Shown piece after piece: positions 25,601 through 36,271 of a stretch of DNA of 64,000 bases. How positions within the stretch are numbered: position 1 is the first letter of the stretch; the number at the start of each line of letters is the position of its first letter. Origin of the DNA: Mugil cephalus. Lineage: Eukaryota; Chordata; Actinopteri; Mugiliformes; Mugilidae. The DNA lies in the NCBI RefSeq assembly GCF_022458985.1, contig NC_061774.1, positions 17,756,197 through 17,820,196 on the forward strand, given 5' to 3'. The position numbers and the translations under genes are program-made. The notes beneath the pieces were generated by a model. That model was not told the origin of the DNA, made no database searches, and was given only the letters and a program-made list of their open reading frames with translations.

Positions 25601-28600
25601 AAACCAATTTTACGTGGTAAGGTTTATCGTTTAGAGTCATCCTTAGACATAAAATAATAAGAATGAAACACATTCTGTTTGGTGTTTCTAAGTGATTTGC
25701 GGCGTATGCGCTTTAAAACGGAAAACAGATATCTCAATTTAATTTATTCAGTTTTACGTTCTATAAGGAGGACAATCTATTAGATCACTGTAAGGTGCGG
25801 GGGCAAGCTGAACAGTGTCTGCCAGTGTTTTGGGGGGTTACAGGTTAATAAGGTCCGTGTCTTTCTGGACAGCCAGTGAAAGACATGGAAATGAAGTGAC
25901 ACCCATGGAGATACAGGAGCCTGCTGGGCTGCCATGTCTCTCAGTCAGTGCCAGAAACGGACGAGCAAAAAAGGGAAGAAGCAGCCGATTTGTTCTCCTC
26001 GCTCCCTCCCCTCTCCTCTCTCTTTGTCTGGGTTTTATCTGGCCAACGGGGGGCTGCATGCAGACTGGTGCTGGGCGTCTTTGAAGCCCAAGCAGCACTG
26101 TGCGACCGTGCATGTGTGTGCGTGCGCGTGCGCGCGTGTGTGAGAGCTCGTCTTAATTCTGTAGTTCTGCAGTTATCATTCCTCAGCAGGGCCCGGCGAT
26201 GCCCCCGGGCCATCTCTTCTTCCGCCTCCTCCGCTTTCTGTCTTTTTTTTTTCTCTTCGACGCACACACAAACAAGAGAAAGGGATTGACTTATTCAGCA
26301 CTTCCATGAGACAGAGAGAGGGAGGCATGATCAGTCGCAGAGTAGCTGTGGAGCAAACTGATATTCACAGTCTGATTGAAGCGGCCCATCAAACAGCCCC
26401 GGAGCCCTTCAGAGACGCTGTCTCTGTTTCATTAAGATTTCTGGAGTAAATGTCAAACGAGTCCCTGGAGTCATACACAGTTGCGCCTCTCACACACAAA
26501 CACACCCGGTATATTCTTAGGCACAGACAAGCAAATCATGCACAGTCACACAGATAAATATCTAAGAAGGCCTTGATGGAGCCAGCTTCAAAGAATACTG
26601 TGTGACACATCAAAGCCTTTAAGATTAGATTTTTTTTCTTGAATATTTTTTCTGGATTTCCTCATTGGCCCTTACAGGTGCCGGTGCTGCAGCCTATGGA
26701 TTTGATGGTGGAGGCTACAGCCAGACGTGTGTTCAGCAATGCCCACACCTACCACATCAACTCCATCTCTGTCAACTCCGACCTTCAGACCTTCATCTCC
26801 ACCGATGACCTCCGGGTGAACCTGTGGAACCTGGAGATCACTGACCGCAGCTTCAGTATCCTTTGACTCGGGTCTTTTCTGCATTTATCATCTTTTAAAA
26901 ATGTGAAAACAAAAAAAAAAAATGAACCCACACCTGCATCACCCACCTAGACTGCAGGAGGCACCCCCACCCCATAGCAATGAGTGATATATGAACAAAA
27001 GATGCATTGGTGCAGATTTAACTTCCCATCTGTGTCTAACGTAATTAAAAATGGATTTAAGATTTCGTCGTGCAATAAAATAACTATTCCACAAACATCA
27101 AAAACACTGCACAGTGACTTTTACCTGCATACTTTTAGTAGATTTTACTGATAATACTTTTGAATGCAGGACTTTTATTTTTTTTTACAGTTTTGTATTT
27201 GTGCAGCTCATTTAAATCTGAACACCACCAGTGACGCTAGCCACACTCCACGCGCCTTCACTGGATGTCCACTGTAGTCGTCTCAAAGAGCTTGTTCCTT
27301 AGCGCCCGTGTCTCAGACATCGTGGACATCAAGCCAGCGAACATGGAGGAGCTGACAGAAGTGATCACCTCCGCCGAGTTTCACCCCCAGCACTGTCACA
27401 CCTTTGCCTACAGTAGCAGCAAGGGCTCGATACGCCTCTGTGACATGAGACAGGCTGCGCTCTGCGACAAGCACTGCAAATGTGAGTATCATGGCGGGGA
27501 AAAATTATTCAGCTGTGGCTTGGAGATGCTTTTAGTTTTCACATTTGTACTATTTTATTTTCTTAACAAGATTCCTGAAATACTGAAATCCCACCAGACA
27601 AAAACAACAACAAAAAAAATTCTAACTAGCCACTTTTAAAAACTTTATCATTTGTAGAATTTTCCATTAAGATCTTTATTGATTTTTAGTTGTTATGTAT
27701 TCTTAAAATCCAAATTTTTCCATCTCACAGGCTTCCACACTGAAATGCTAAAGCCTTTAACTTATCTTTCCTTTACACCTGTCAGATTTAGATATGTAGG
27801 TTCAGAGTTTAACTGTAACTGAAGTTTAAACTCCACAACCACAAATTAATTTCAAACAACTCTATGGAGACAGAGCAGTAATGTTGGTTACATTGACATG
27901 GACACTATCGGGAATCAGAACTGCAACGGCCCCACTGAATCGGGGAATATTAATGCCTAATAGACTTGAAAAGCTTGATGCGATCGTTGAACACTCGAGC
28001 CCATCTCATTCATCTTTTCCCATTTACTTTAGTCAATAAAATTCCTCTTCTTCCTCTGTTATATTTCCACCAGATTAAACGTCACACAGCGGGCAAGACC
28101 AGGCTGTGCATGTAAAAAGTAACCATATAAATTAAATTGTCAGTGGTGCAGTGTGGCTACTAAAACTATGACCAAATCATTGTCGACCAAAATCAAAATC
28201 ACTGATTGTTGCTCCTCCTCTAGGCTTTATACGGTTTTCCCCCCATACGCAGGTGAGAGCAGGTGCACCCAATCCCTTGCTGCGTAGTTGGGAAAAAGCA
28301 CAATGCCTGGGTGCACACAGGAGAGACACAACAAGGCACACAAGACACAAGAAACATGGATAAAAACTCAATATACTCAACATAACAATGAGCTTCAAGC
28401 AAAAAGGAAGGAAGTGATCAGGAGAGAGGTGCAAGCCTGTGTAAAACTCAAAATACATGACCAAACAAACACTAATAGAAATGGGAAATCAGTCAGCATG
28501 CATAAAACATGGGGTTGTAAATTCAAGGATTTCCACTGTTCCGGCTCCACCTTTGTGTAGCCGTGACATGCAGGCTTCCCCTGCTCAATATGGCACGATT

Positions 28601-31600
28601 GATAACCCATCGATAGATCTCGTGGCGCGTCTCAAACAATGAACGGCCTTCCCTGAAACCCAACAACCCACGCATACGATTTGGCTGAATGAATAATGAA
28701 TACATTGACATTTTCGCCGGCAAATCAATGGCTTAAGAGCAATCGCATTAGTCCCTCGTGGATGCACCTTGTTGTTCAATAATGTCACTCATTTCCTCAG
28801 ACGTATCGATGCGACCACTGGACCGAGCGCTAACGCGGCCTGTTGAATTTCACATGAACGTTTGAGGGCTGAGTAAAAAAAAAAGAAAAAGGAAAAAAAG
28901 GGGGGTTGGGTTCAGAAGTGAATTTGAAGCTTTTTGGATTGTCTGATATTGACATACCTGCTGTGCACACACACACATTATACACACAGAGTGGGCAGGT
29001 GCTGTGGGTAGCCTCAGGACAGGTCCGCTGATACTGACCTACTGTCTTTCTCAATGTGCAAGTATGACTCAGAGCTTCCCTCACACAGACACACACCCAC
29101 GCACACAAAGTCTGATATACAGCTACGCAACACCCAAACCCCCCAATCGTACTGTATCGCCCTGCGTACCTGTAAATCTGGGAGGCTGCTGGTATCAATC
29201 AGTGTAATAGCAAAGATGGATGGAAGGGTGAGGGAGAGAGAGATGGCTGGAGGGAAAAGAGAGGATTGCCAAGGCCCCGGGACAGAGACAGAGGGTCCAA
29301 ACGGCTCCCCTGCCGACTCCCCAGGGACCCTATTATGCACCCCTGGAGCAGGACGAGAGGGAGGGCGGGGATGCACACACATGCATATATACATGCACAC
29401 ACATCGCACCCCTGCTTATTCACAAACGCTCGTATTCATCGGCACACACACACACACACATGCACATGCACACACAAATCCAGCAGGGCTCATATGGGCC
29501 CAGCACTTTGACATTGATTTGTTTTTCTTATCCCTTCCTCATCCCCCCATTTTTTCATCTCTCACGCTGCATCCCTTGTTAGACTCCCCACTGACACATC
29601 ACAGAGCTATTCTCCAGGCCTCAGCTGAGGAGTGCGGGGGGGGGGGCATTTTTGGAGAGATGGAGAAGAGCGAGGGGAGCGGGGTGGGAGGAAAAGAGAG
29701 GGAAGGAGGGGGCAATAACTTGACAGCTAACGATGGAATGCCTGGCTCTTATCCCCGGCGTGCTGGCCTGCACACAGATCAGCAGCTGCCAGAATCAATA
29801 TGAATCATAACCAATATTTACCCACCATGCTGACCCGCGACTGTCTCCCTGAACACACAAGTAATTCCGTGAAGAGATGCAGCTGCGGCAGTAAAGCCCC
29901 GGCATCCAGGCATTGTTGTGGCGGTTACTGTTTGCTAATGACAACCCCCCCATCCACACACACACACACACACACACTCAAACCAAATCTGCTTTTTTTT
30001 TTCTTTGCTGTAAAATGATTTAAAGAAACGCTATGATGTAAAATGCATAAAAGTATCTCTGTATCACAAGATAACTGCTTTTTGTGTTTCTCTCACTCGT
30101 AGACTTTGAGGAGCCAGAGGATCCATCCACGCGCTCCTTTTTCTCCGAGATCATCTCATCGATCTCCGACGTGAAGTTCAGCCACAATGGACGCTACCTG
30201 ATGACAAGGGACTACCTCACTGTCAAGGTGTGGGACCTTCAAATGGAGAACAAGCCACTGGAGACTTACCAGGTACGCTTCTGTCATGATTTTTTTTTTT
30301 TTCCTGCCTGTTGGACATTTTGAATCCTCCGAAGATTGTTTTCAGCTGGTGAAGTTGGTAAATGAAGGGCTGGCCTAGATCAAATCAAAATGTATTGATT
30401 TCAGGCTAATCACTCAACATAATCCTGTTTCACTGTCACCCCACCAATCTGTAACCGTGTCATCTTCAGCAAATACCCCGGGAGGCTTTATTGAGCCCAG
30501 CGTCCATTAGAAGACAGATAGTGCTGGTAGTGATGCAACGTGAAGGGCAAAACCTCCCACTGAGTGGTCATCGGGGTCAGATCCACATTGCCTGATCAGG
30601 GGAAGCCATCTTAGGGCAGGTCATGATTGATAAAGGCCATCAGCTTGGCTCAGGGGATTCTCTGTCCAATCCCACCTGCTACCTAGCATCTTAGTGTAGG
30701 TCAGCAGGTCTGGTAGGATTACTGAAAGTAGAGCATATGGAGTTACAGCTTATGGCTGCATCGTCGTCCACTAAGACAGTGGTAAAATGGCTGTAACACA
30801 AATATCTATTGTTTGTTTTTCAGGTCCACGACTACTTACGGGGCAAACTCTGTTCTCTTTATGAGAACGACTGCATATTTGACAAGTTTGAGTGCGTCTG
30901 GAACGGGTCAGACAGGTGAGACTTCTCCTCAATCTATCCATAAATCGATCAGTACACCTGCAGACCCCTCTCTCTATAACCTCCCACTCTCCTTTCCTCT
31001 ACCCCCCTCCAGCGTCATAATGACCGGCTCCTACAACAACTTCTTCCGAATGTTCGACCGCAACACCAAACGTGACGTCACACTGGAAGCGTCCAGAGAG
31101 AACAGCAAACCCAGAGCTATTCTTAAGCCTCGCAAGGTAAATCGCCTCACACGAACACAAGTTATTCCATCGGTTCAAAGAAAAATGGATTTAGTTTTAT
31201 AATCCCCGAGAGTCCCGAAACCAATCAGGACAACGGAACAGAACAGAACAGAACAGACAAGGCCACAGCTGACGCAATGAAGCGTTCACTGATTCTTCTA
31301 AAGGGCGATTATTTGTTGGGTCTCTTTTATGATAGATCAAACCTGTGATAGTAAACTGAATATCTTTGGATATAGACATTTAATAAGACAAAATGATAGA
31401 TTTAAAATATGACAATTTGTGCTCCGGGAACTTGTGATAGAATTTTTTCTCTATTTTCTGCCAAGTTATACATCAAGTACTAGTTGTACCGTCAGGGAAC
31501 AGACAACAGTAGAACAGGGATGAAGGTTCTACGGTTATTAATTTTTCTATTAATGTTAAGAAAAGTCAAAATAGTCACTTTCAACCAGCATAAACCTGTG

Positions 31601-32278
31601 CATGGCAACGTTTCACCTACCAGCATAGCTGCCAATCAATTTTCTATCATTCAACTAATTGTTAATTTAATTAGTTGCAGACCTAAATACCACTAAATCC
31701 ACTTGCCTTCCATTGGAGGTTACCTGTCCTGTAACTTTGTAATTATGATACATTCCAGATGTTGCATTACAAATGACCTTATCGGTTCCCTCTCACCGGG
31801 GGATAGGTGTGCAACTACCTGGTGAACAAAGTGAAAGACTTAGCAGATAATTAACTAAATATTTCCCTTAAGTGTTAGTAACAAGTCTAAAGGGAGAGAA
31901 AATATTGGATTAGGATGGATACAAATGACTTCAGATGAAATAAGTTTGCACAGTTTGCAAACTCTCAGTTTTGCATGGCAATTTTATTTCCATGTTATTT
32001 CAGCTCCTCACAAGTGGCCAAATGGAATGAGTTAATAAAATCCCTGAAATCAGAGTTGCTTGTGCTGAAACTGCATAAGCATTCCGCCTTAACGCCTCTT
32101 CGTCCCTGATGTTGTCCTCCAGGTGTGCGTAGGTGGGAAACGCCGTAAGGATGAGATCAGCGTAGACAGCCTTGACTTCAGCAAGAAGATCCTCCACACC
32201 ACGTGGCACCCACACGAGAACATCATCGCTGTAGCGGCCACCAACAACCTCTACATCTTCCAAGACAAGGTCAACTAA
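13625..32278 (+). CDS. ppp2r2b: PP2A B55-beta regulatory subunit (ten coding exons)
   Basis: This gene encodes the B55/PR55-beta regulatory subunit, a seven-bladed WD40 propeller that joins the PP2A scaffold and catalytic subunits and selects substrates; the beta form is mainly neuronal. Joined exons: 13625-13694, 21233-21330, 22497-22662, 23538-23650, 26678-26855, 27317-27481, 30103-30272, 30824-30915, 31013-31136, 32123-32278. All junctions are GT-AG and the phases agree, giving 443 aa, the length of human PPP2R2B. The N-terminus ([20 protein letters not shown]) and an end at ...DKVN with no extension fit B55-beta better than the gamma form, which has extra terminal residues. The ATG has a good context (ATCAATGG). 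Linkage to gpr151 supports the same assignment. I cannot decide between teleost duplicates a and b. A second, alternative first exon (B55-beta-2 type) was not found. Confidence 0.96.
13695..21232 (+). other. ppp2r2b: ppp2r2b intron 1
   Basis: A 7.5 kb first intron without recognisable exons. It holds A- and T-tracts (13,715-13,737; 19,821-19,842), (GCAC)n at 17,830-17,852, GT runs near 19,144 and 20,508, and several non-repetitive blocks rich in TAAT/ATTA words (for example 16,990-17,070 and 17,980-18,020). These are candidates for conserved regulatory DNA but are not proven. Confidence 0.6.
21233..21330 (+). CDS. ppp2r2b: ppp2r2b coding exon 2 (aa 24-56)
   Basis: Acceptor TGTTGCAG, donor GTAGGA. 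Encodes [20 protein letters not shown] and the following VVVFQREQE strand, the first propeller blade of B55. Confidence 0.97.
21331..22496 (+). other. ppp2r2b: ppp2r2b intron 2
   Basis: A 1.2 kb AT-rich intron with T tracts near 21,408-21,428. Nothing else was recognised. Confidence 0.7.
22497..22662 (+). CDS. ppp2r2b: ppp2r2b coding exon 3 (aa 57-111)
   Basis: Acceptor TCTGCCAG, donor GTCAGT. It starts with [17 protein letters not shown], where the first six residues form the isoform-variable loop, and continues with the highly conserved [18 protein letters not shown] block that lies close to the PP2A scaffold in known B55 structures. Confidence 0.97.
22663..23537 (+). other. ppp2r2b: ppp2r2b intron 3
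   Basis: A 0.9 kb intron with scattered CA repeats (22,960-23,050) and an A tract at about 23,194. No other feature was recognised. Confidence 0.7.
23538..23650 (+). CDS. ppp2r2b: ppp2r2b coding exon 4 (aa 112-149)
   Basis: Acceptor ATCTCAG, donor GTAAGA. Encodes [20 protein letters not shown] and the [10 protein letters not shown] edge of blade 2. Confidence 0.97.
23651..26677 (+). other. ppp2r2b: ppp2r2b intron 4
   Basis: A 3.0 kb intron. It contains the antisense LINE fragment at 23,770-24,180 (separate entry), GT runs near 25,386-25,404 and 26,115-26,140, and otherwise unremarkable DNA. Long overlapping frames near 25,840-26,290 are low-complexity shadows. Confidence 0.65.
23770..24180 (-). 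mobile_element. Antisense LINE reverse-transcriptase fragment
   Basis: On the minus strand this segment reads like a non-LTR retrotransposon polymerase. From high to low coordinates there is a degraded LD*FRSY block in which a stop replaces the usual Trp, then [13 protein letters not shown] (about 24,068-24,031), then [14 protein letters not shown] with the catalytic YADD at 23,957-23,968, then [20 protein letters not shown] near 23,870-23,810. This order is typical of L2/CR1/Rex1-type elements. Frameshifts and stops show it is dead. It lies opposite in direction to ppp2r2b and is removed with the intron. Confidence 0.9.
26678..26855 (+). CDS. ppp2r2b: ppp2r2b coding exon 5 (aa 150-208)
   Basis: Acceptor CCTTACAG, donor GTATCC. 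Encodes [19 protein letters not shown], then [15 protein letters not shown] and the [17 protein letters not shown] strand. The last codon is split: A plus AC from exon 6 gives Asn. Confidence 0.97.
26856..27316 (+). other. ppp2r2b: ppp2r2b intron 5
   Basis: A 461-base intron. The stretch 26,935-26,985 shares CCACCCCATAGCARTGA with the Tc1-like element at the left end of the window and may be a small relic of the same family. Confidence 0.6.
27317..27481 (+). CDS. ppp2r2b: ppp2r2b coding exon 6 (aa 209-263)
   Basis: Acceptor GTCTCAG, donor GTGAGT. Encodes [28 protein letters not shown] and [13 protein letters not shown], the central propeller blades whose acidic and polar surface is known in the family to contact substrates. 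Confidence 0.97.
27482..30102 (+). other. ppp2r2b: ppp2r2b intron 6
   Basis: A 2.6 kb intron with CA runs (about 29,443-29,461 and 29,958-29,978), purine-rich patches (29,220-29,280 and 29,640-29,720) and a short poly-G. The 249-codon open frame on the plus strand at 29,054-29,803 is a low-complexity by-product of these patches. Confidence 0.65.
30103..30272 (+). CDS. ppp2r2b: ppp2r2b coding exon 7 (aa 264-320)
   Basis: Acceptor CTCGTAG, donor GTACGC. Encodes [20 protein letters not shown], then [20 protein letters not shown] and [15 protein letters not shown]. The junction codon with exon 6 reads Tyr (KYFEEP), a position where the mammalian paralogues have Phe or Leu. Confidence 0.97.
30273..30823 (+). 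other. ppp2r2b: ppp2r2b intron 7
   Basis: A 551-base intron with a T tract near the donor. Nothing else was recognised. Confidence 0.7.
30824..30915 (+). CDS. ppp2r2b: ppp2r2b coding exon 8 (aa 321-350)
   Basis: Acceptor GTTTTTCAG, donor GTGAGA. Encodes [20 protein letters not shown] and the following [10 protein letters not shown]. The next intron is only 97 bases long. Confidence 0.97.
31013..31136 (+). CDS. ppp2r2b: ppp2r2b coding exon 9 (aa 351-392)
   Basis: Acceptor CCCCTCCAG, donor GTAAAT. Encodes [20 protein letters not shown], then [20 protein letters not shown], nearly invariant in vertebrate B55 proteins. Confidence 0.97.
31137..32122 (+). other. ppp2r2b: ppp2r2b intron 9
   Basis: A 986-base AT-rich intron with no feature recognised beyond short GAACA repeats near 31,230-31,256. 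Confidence 0.7.
32123..32278 (+). CDS. ppp2r2b: ppp2r2b coding exon 10 (aa 393-443, stop)
   Basis: Acceptor GTCCTCCAG. Encodes [19 protein letters not shown], then [20 protein letters not shown] and [11 protein letters not shown], followed by TAA. The final blade closes the propeller. Confidence 0.97.
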   Translation: MCVGGKRRKDEISVDSLDFSKKILHTTWHPHENIIAVAATNNLYIFQDKVN

Positions 32279-34040
32279 AGAGCAGTCCGACCCCTGACCC
32301 CCCCGTACATGTGAGGGGCTGCTGTCTTGGATTCCCCGCCACCCCCCGGCTCTGCTGAGCAAGCGCAGAGTTGAGTATCCAGTGACTGACGTGGGGGAAG
32401 TAGACAGTGTGAATTTTGGGATACAACCTGGATACAACTTGAGGAAAAGGGTTCCTTGAGACCAAGAATGAACTTTCATTCTTCAATTTGACTTCTAATT
32501 TAATTTATTTAGCCACGCGGACCCCTGGAGAATTGAATCCTGTGCACTTGTGCACAATTGCTGCATGATTAATAGGATGTAGCAGCACCCTGGACCCAGA
32601 AGAAAAGGGCCAAATGTGGGCACATAAAATAGAGCACACAGACAGAAACCACGCTTACATGATGGTGGCTCGTTGTCATGTAGCAACAGTGCCCCCCTGT
32701 GTTTCAGTATGCTCATGCTACAGTTGCATGTGATCAACCCTGCGGCCTCCAACTGAGGTGAGGTTTTGGACAGTGCAACGTACTGCAGACAAAGAAGAGA
32801 CTGTTAACCCCTGACCTGACAAACTGAGAGTTTTCTCCGGGTCAGTCATTTGTAGTACCAATTTTGTGTCTCCGTGCGAGACTGCTGTAGTCTGTAATGT
32901 GAATGAAGCCCGTCCAGGCCGTGTCAATGGTTTTAATTTAATGCTGTTGTTTTTGTTGAGTCATTCTCTCGGTCTGTGTAGAAGCTGTGGTGCCTTCTTT
33001 TGGTATGTGGGGGTTTGATGTAGTGGAGGGGAGGGCGGGTGGGAGGGGACTGACTACAAGGCGGGAGTGTGAATGTTTCAAATGAAATGTTAACTTAGGA
33101 AATTTTCTTTTTTTTCCCCCCAATTTTTCTTTCTTTCTCTATGAACAAAAAACAAACAAACAAACAAAAAAAAAATAAAGGTCCCGAGAGGAAAAAGTGC
33201 TTGAAGCAATGTAGTCAAGATTAAGTTATAGCACCGGTTACATGCTTGTGAGCTCAGGAGAGGACGCTGTGATATGTACAAAGTATCTGTTGCTCTCACA
33301 TTGCAGTTGTCAGTCAGACGTCATCAGTTTGCAAGAGACGAGTCAAAGCCACACAAATTCTTTTTTTTTTTTTGTTGCAAAATTCCTGATAAAAAAAAAA
33401 CTTAAAAAACTTCTTGCAGCATTTTCACATGATTTGGATAGTTCTGAAAATGATCTGTAGATGGTAAAACCGTAAGCTTATCACGATGAAATATCGAACT
33501 CAAACTCGAGATTCTCTTGGCATAACAATGCTAGCATAGGTCCTTTTTTGCATGTGTTGGATCCGATGAAATTGACAGCCTGCATATAGTTATTTGAACA
33601 TCTGCAGATCATCTGAGGCGCTATTCAATTTAAATTCAAAGTTATTGGCTTTCTCTCCAGAGCGTTCAAAAATGTTTGGTTTTTAGATTGCTGCCGTTCC
33701 TGTTCGCGTTTCCCCTCTCGTGGGAGACGGGCGACATGGACATGGAGCAGCAGTTGCAGGTCGTCTTTCAGTGCTCGGCTTAGTTTGGAGATCGTCTCAG
33801 ATGAGCCCACTCCCATAACGCGAAGCAGCAGACAAAGGTCTAACTGAACTCTGTGAAATCAGGGAATAATTAAGTGTGATTCCTTTAAATGGTAATGTCT
33901 TCTAAACAACCTCCTTTGTGACACTTCTAATTGAAACAAAACTTTTATAGCTCAGAATGTATTGAAATGCAATGAATTACCATGCAGTCTTTATGCTTAC
34001 TGGACTTTCTTTGAATAAAAAAGAATAAAGATGTGCAAGT
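32279..34040 (+). other. ppp2r2b: ppp2r2b 3' UTR with candidate poly(A) signals
   Basis: Non-coding sequence after the stop codon. AATAAA occurs at 33,174-33,179 inside an A-rich segment, and again twice at about 34,014-34,028. Either cluster could end the transcript, giving a 3' UTR of about 0.9 or 1.75 kb. An antisense frame at 32,000-32,479 mostly mirrors exon 10 and is not a gene. Confidence 0.55.
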
Positions 34041-34939
34041 TCAAATCCTGCATTGGTTGGACGTCCTGTGTTATCGCCTGCAGAATCAAATGTGTGTGAC
34101 ATGTTTCGTGTCCTGACCATGATCATCGCTGCCTGTGGTGTAAGGACGCCCTCGTGTGGACAAACAGTAGGACGAAGGAAACCATGATTTTCTGGACCGA
34201 GTGGAGTTGGTTGGTGACGGACTTCAAATCGCTAACTACTGTCAAAGATTTCTTAATTTAGTTTAATTATTTGTGTTTATTAATATTATATTACTGTGTA
34301 GTACAATCTTAAAATGACAGAGAAGTAACTACTCTACCATTTGGAGAGTGGTAAACAATAACAAATGACAACATCCACCCGGATTGCTGATGAATGCCAC
34401 ATTTGATGTTCTGTTTGGTAGCAAATCTAAAATACTGCACAAAATCAAAAATCTCTCACCAACAGATTGCCCTGAGATCTTCTCTTTGACACATTATGCA
34501 TTAAAAACCTCTTATATAAAACACCTAATTACTGAAACCCCTACTGTAATGACCATTAATTCACAATCACTTAGAGAAATTAGAAATCTAATATATTCGT
34601 CCCCGCACCAAGTTTTTCCTAATTGGCCCCATGAGGGAGCCATCTACGCACATTTTGCCAGCTGGGGACATCAGCTGTCAATCAAACACCATCTTTATAA
34701 CTAGCCGCAGAAGCTGCATCATCGCGTCTTAGGATAAACCGGGAGACAGACAGGAGCTCCACTGTGATCACTGATCGTCAATCAATATCTTCTATGATGC
34801 GATTGTTTTCACAGGTTTAGATTCATTTTCTAAAATACAGCTTTTCTGTTTGTGGAAGTTCTTGGAAGCTTTTTTCATCTCCAGACTGCCTCGGACTTCT
34901 CCTCTCCTCTCATATCAGATCACAATCGTCTTGGGAAAG
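34041..34939 (+). other. Intergenic and 5' region of gpr151
   Basis: About 0.9 kb separates the probable ppp2r2b end from the gpr151 start. The first half is AT-rich with no convincing gene. The second half would contain the gpr151 promoter and 5' UTR, but no core promoter motif stands out. Confidence 0.5.
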
Positions 34940-36271
34940 ATGGATAAGTTGAGTGGGAACAATGGGACTGTGTTGAATAGCTCCATAGACAAGTGGCCGT
35001 TCAATGAGTACGGATCTTTCCAGCATTTTGACCCCGGAGAGCTCAGGGTCCTGGTGCCGGCTATTCTCGGAGTCATCTGCGTCTTGGGTGTGGCTTGTAA
35101 TCTCACCGCGATGGTCATCCTGTTCTCAAACGCACATAAGGGCAAACTGTCTCTCATCAACTCCCTCATCTTCAACCTGATGTTTGCCGACGGGCTGGTG
35201 CTGATGTTCACGGTGCCTTTCAAGGCTGCCTCCTACTCCAAGGCTAGCTGGAACCTGGGCTGGATGGTATGCAAGACGGCCGACTGGTTCCTCCAGTCTT
35301 GCATGGCAGCGAAGAGCTTGACAGTGGCGATCATGGCCAAAGCCTGCTACCGCTATGTGTCAAACCCCACCAAGCAGGTGAGCATCCACTTGGGCTCCAT
35401 CCTGGTGGTGCTCTTCTTCATCTGGCTCTCCGCCTGCTCCGTCACCATCCCTCATTGGCTTTTTGCTACGCTGCACAGAGAGATCCGGGGACTGGTGTGT
35501 GTTCTGATGGTTCCCGCTGAAGCCCGTAATTTCATGTCGGTGTACATCAAAGCATACCCTCTGGCGGTCTACTGCGCACCTCTCAGCTTTGCCCTGATGT
35601 ATTTCTGGAAGGCTTATGGCCAGTGCCAGCGTCGCTCCAGCAAGACTCAGAACCTACGGGCTCAGATCCGATCCAGGAAGCTGACTTTAATGCTTTTTAG
35701 CCTCACTGTGGCCATGGCTATCCTCTGGCTGCCGCAGTGGGTGGTATGGGTTTGGGAGCGTCATAGGGCAGAGACGGACACAGAAGGAGCTCGGTCCTTT
35801 AGCTCCTCTCCTCCACTTCTTCTGACCCTCTCTGCTCAGCTCCTCACATTCTCTCTTTCACTGGTGAACCCCCTCATCGTCCTCTCCCTCTCTGAGGAGT
35901 TCAGGGAGGGTTACAGGGGCCTGTGGAGGCGCCTCACCCTACGCAAACAATCTCCACCTAAAGCAAAGCCTGGACCTCACAACCCAACCACTCTCAAGTC
36001 CCCTTGTCCCAGACCGGAGACATCAGGCCAGCTGGGGAGGGAGTGTAGCCTTCAATCGAGCTCCATCAAGGAACCCAGCAGAGAAGCTCAGCCTCAGTCG
36101 GAGCAAGGTGGAGGAAGAGGAGGAGGGAAGGAGGCAGACAGGGTGAGCCTCAAAGATGGGATTGTCTTGCCTGACGTGGAGCAGTTCTGGCACGAGAGGG
36201 AGACCGGACTGCACACGGAAGAAAACGATCCCGTGCCGTGGGAGCACCAGAACAAAGAGGAAAAAAAATAA
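34940..36271 (+). CDS. gpr151: Orphan class A GPCR GPR151 (single exon)
   Basis: Encodes a 443-aa seven-transmembrane receptor related to galanin-type receptors. GPR151 is known from habenular neurons, where it acts at presynaptic terminals. The start is the ATG at 34,940 (GAAAGATGG); the frame is open further upstream but only from a TTG. Seen: N-glycosylation sites NGT and NSS near residues 8-15; TM1 about 35-60; TM2 71-95; TM3 with Cys111, paired with Cys187 in loop 2; TM6 with LWLPQWV (262-268); TM7 with NPLIVL (310-315). The DRY position reads AKACYRYV and NPxxY lacks Tyr; both departures also characterise mammalian GPR151. The long cytoplasmic tail ends with the conserved LPDVEQFWHERE and NDPVPWEH blocks, which clinch the assignment. 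The middle of the tail is Pro/Ser/Gly-rich. The gene is intronless and in the same orientation as ppp2r2b, as in human 5q32. Confidence 0.97.
   Translation: MDKLSGNNGTVLNSSIDKWPFNEYGSFQHFDPGELRVLVPAILGVICVLGVACNLTAMVILFSNAHKGKLSLINSLIFNLMFADGLVLMFTVPFKAASYSKASWNLGWMVCKTADWFLQSCMAAKSLTVAIMAKACYRYVSNPTKQVSIHLGSILVVLFFIWLSACSVTIPHWLFATLHREIRGLVCVLMVPAEARNFMSVYIKAYPLAVYCAPLSFALMYFWKAYGQCQRRSSKTQNLRAQIRSRKLTLMLFSLTVAMAILWLPQWVVWVWERHRAETDTEGARSFSSSPPLLLTLSAQLLTFSLSLVNPLIVLSLSEEFREGYRGLWRRLTLRKQSPPKAKPGPHNPTTLKSPCPRPETSGQLGRECSLQSSSIKEPSREAQPQSEQGGGRGGGKEADRVSLKDGIVLPDVEQFWHERETGLHTEENDPVPWEHQNKEEKK

Noticed and set aside
29054..29803. 249-codon plus-strand open frame, among the longest in the window
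   Set aside because: It lies in ppp2r2b intron 6, is built from CA repeats and purine-rich runs, and has no domain-like composition.
32000..32479. 159-codon antisense frame over ppp2r2b exon 10
   Set aside because: It is the mirror image of coding exon 10 (antisense of the [10 protein letters not shown] region) plus the UTR; a shadow frame.
34850..34939. 30-codon extension at the front of the gpr151 frame
   Set aside because: It would start with TTG. The first ATG (34,940) has a good context and gives a normal GPR151 N-terminus with two glycosylation sites.
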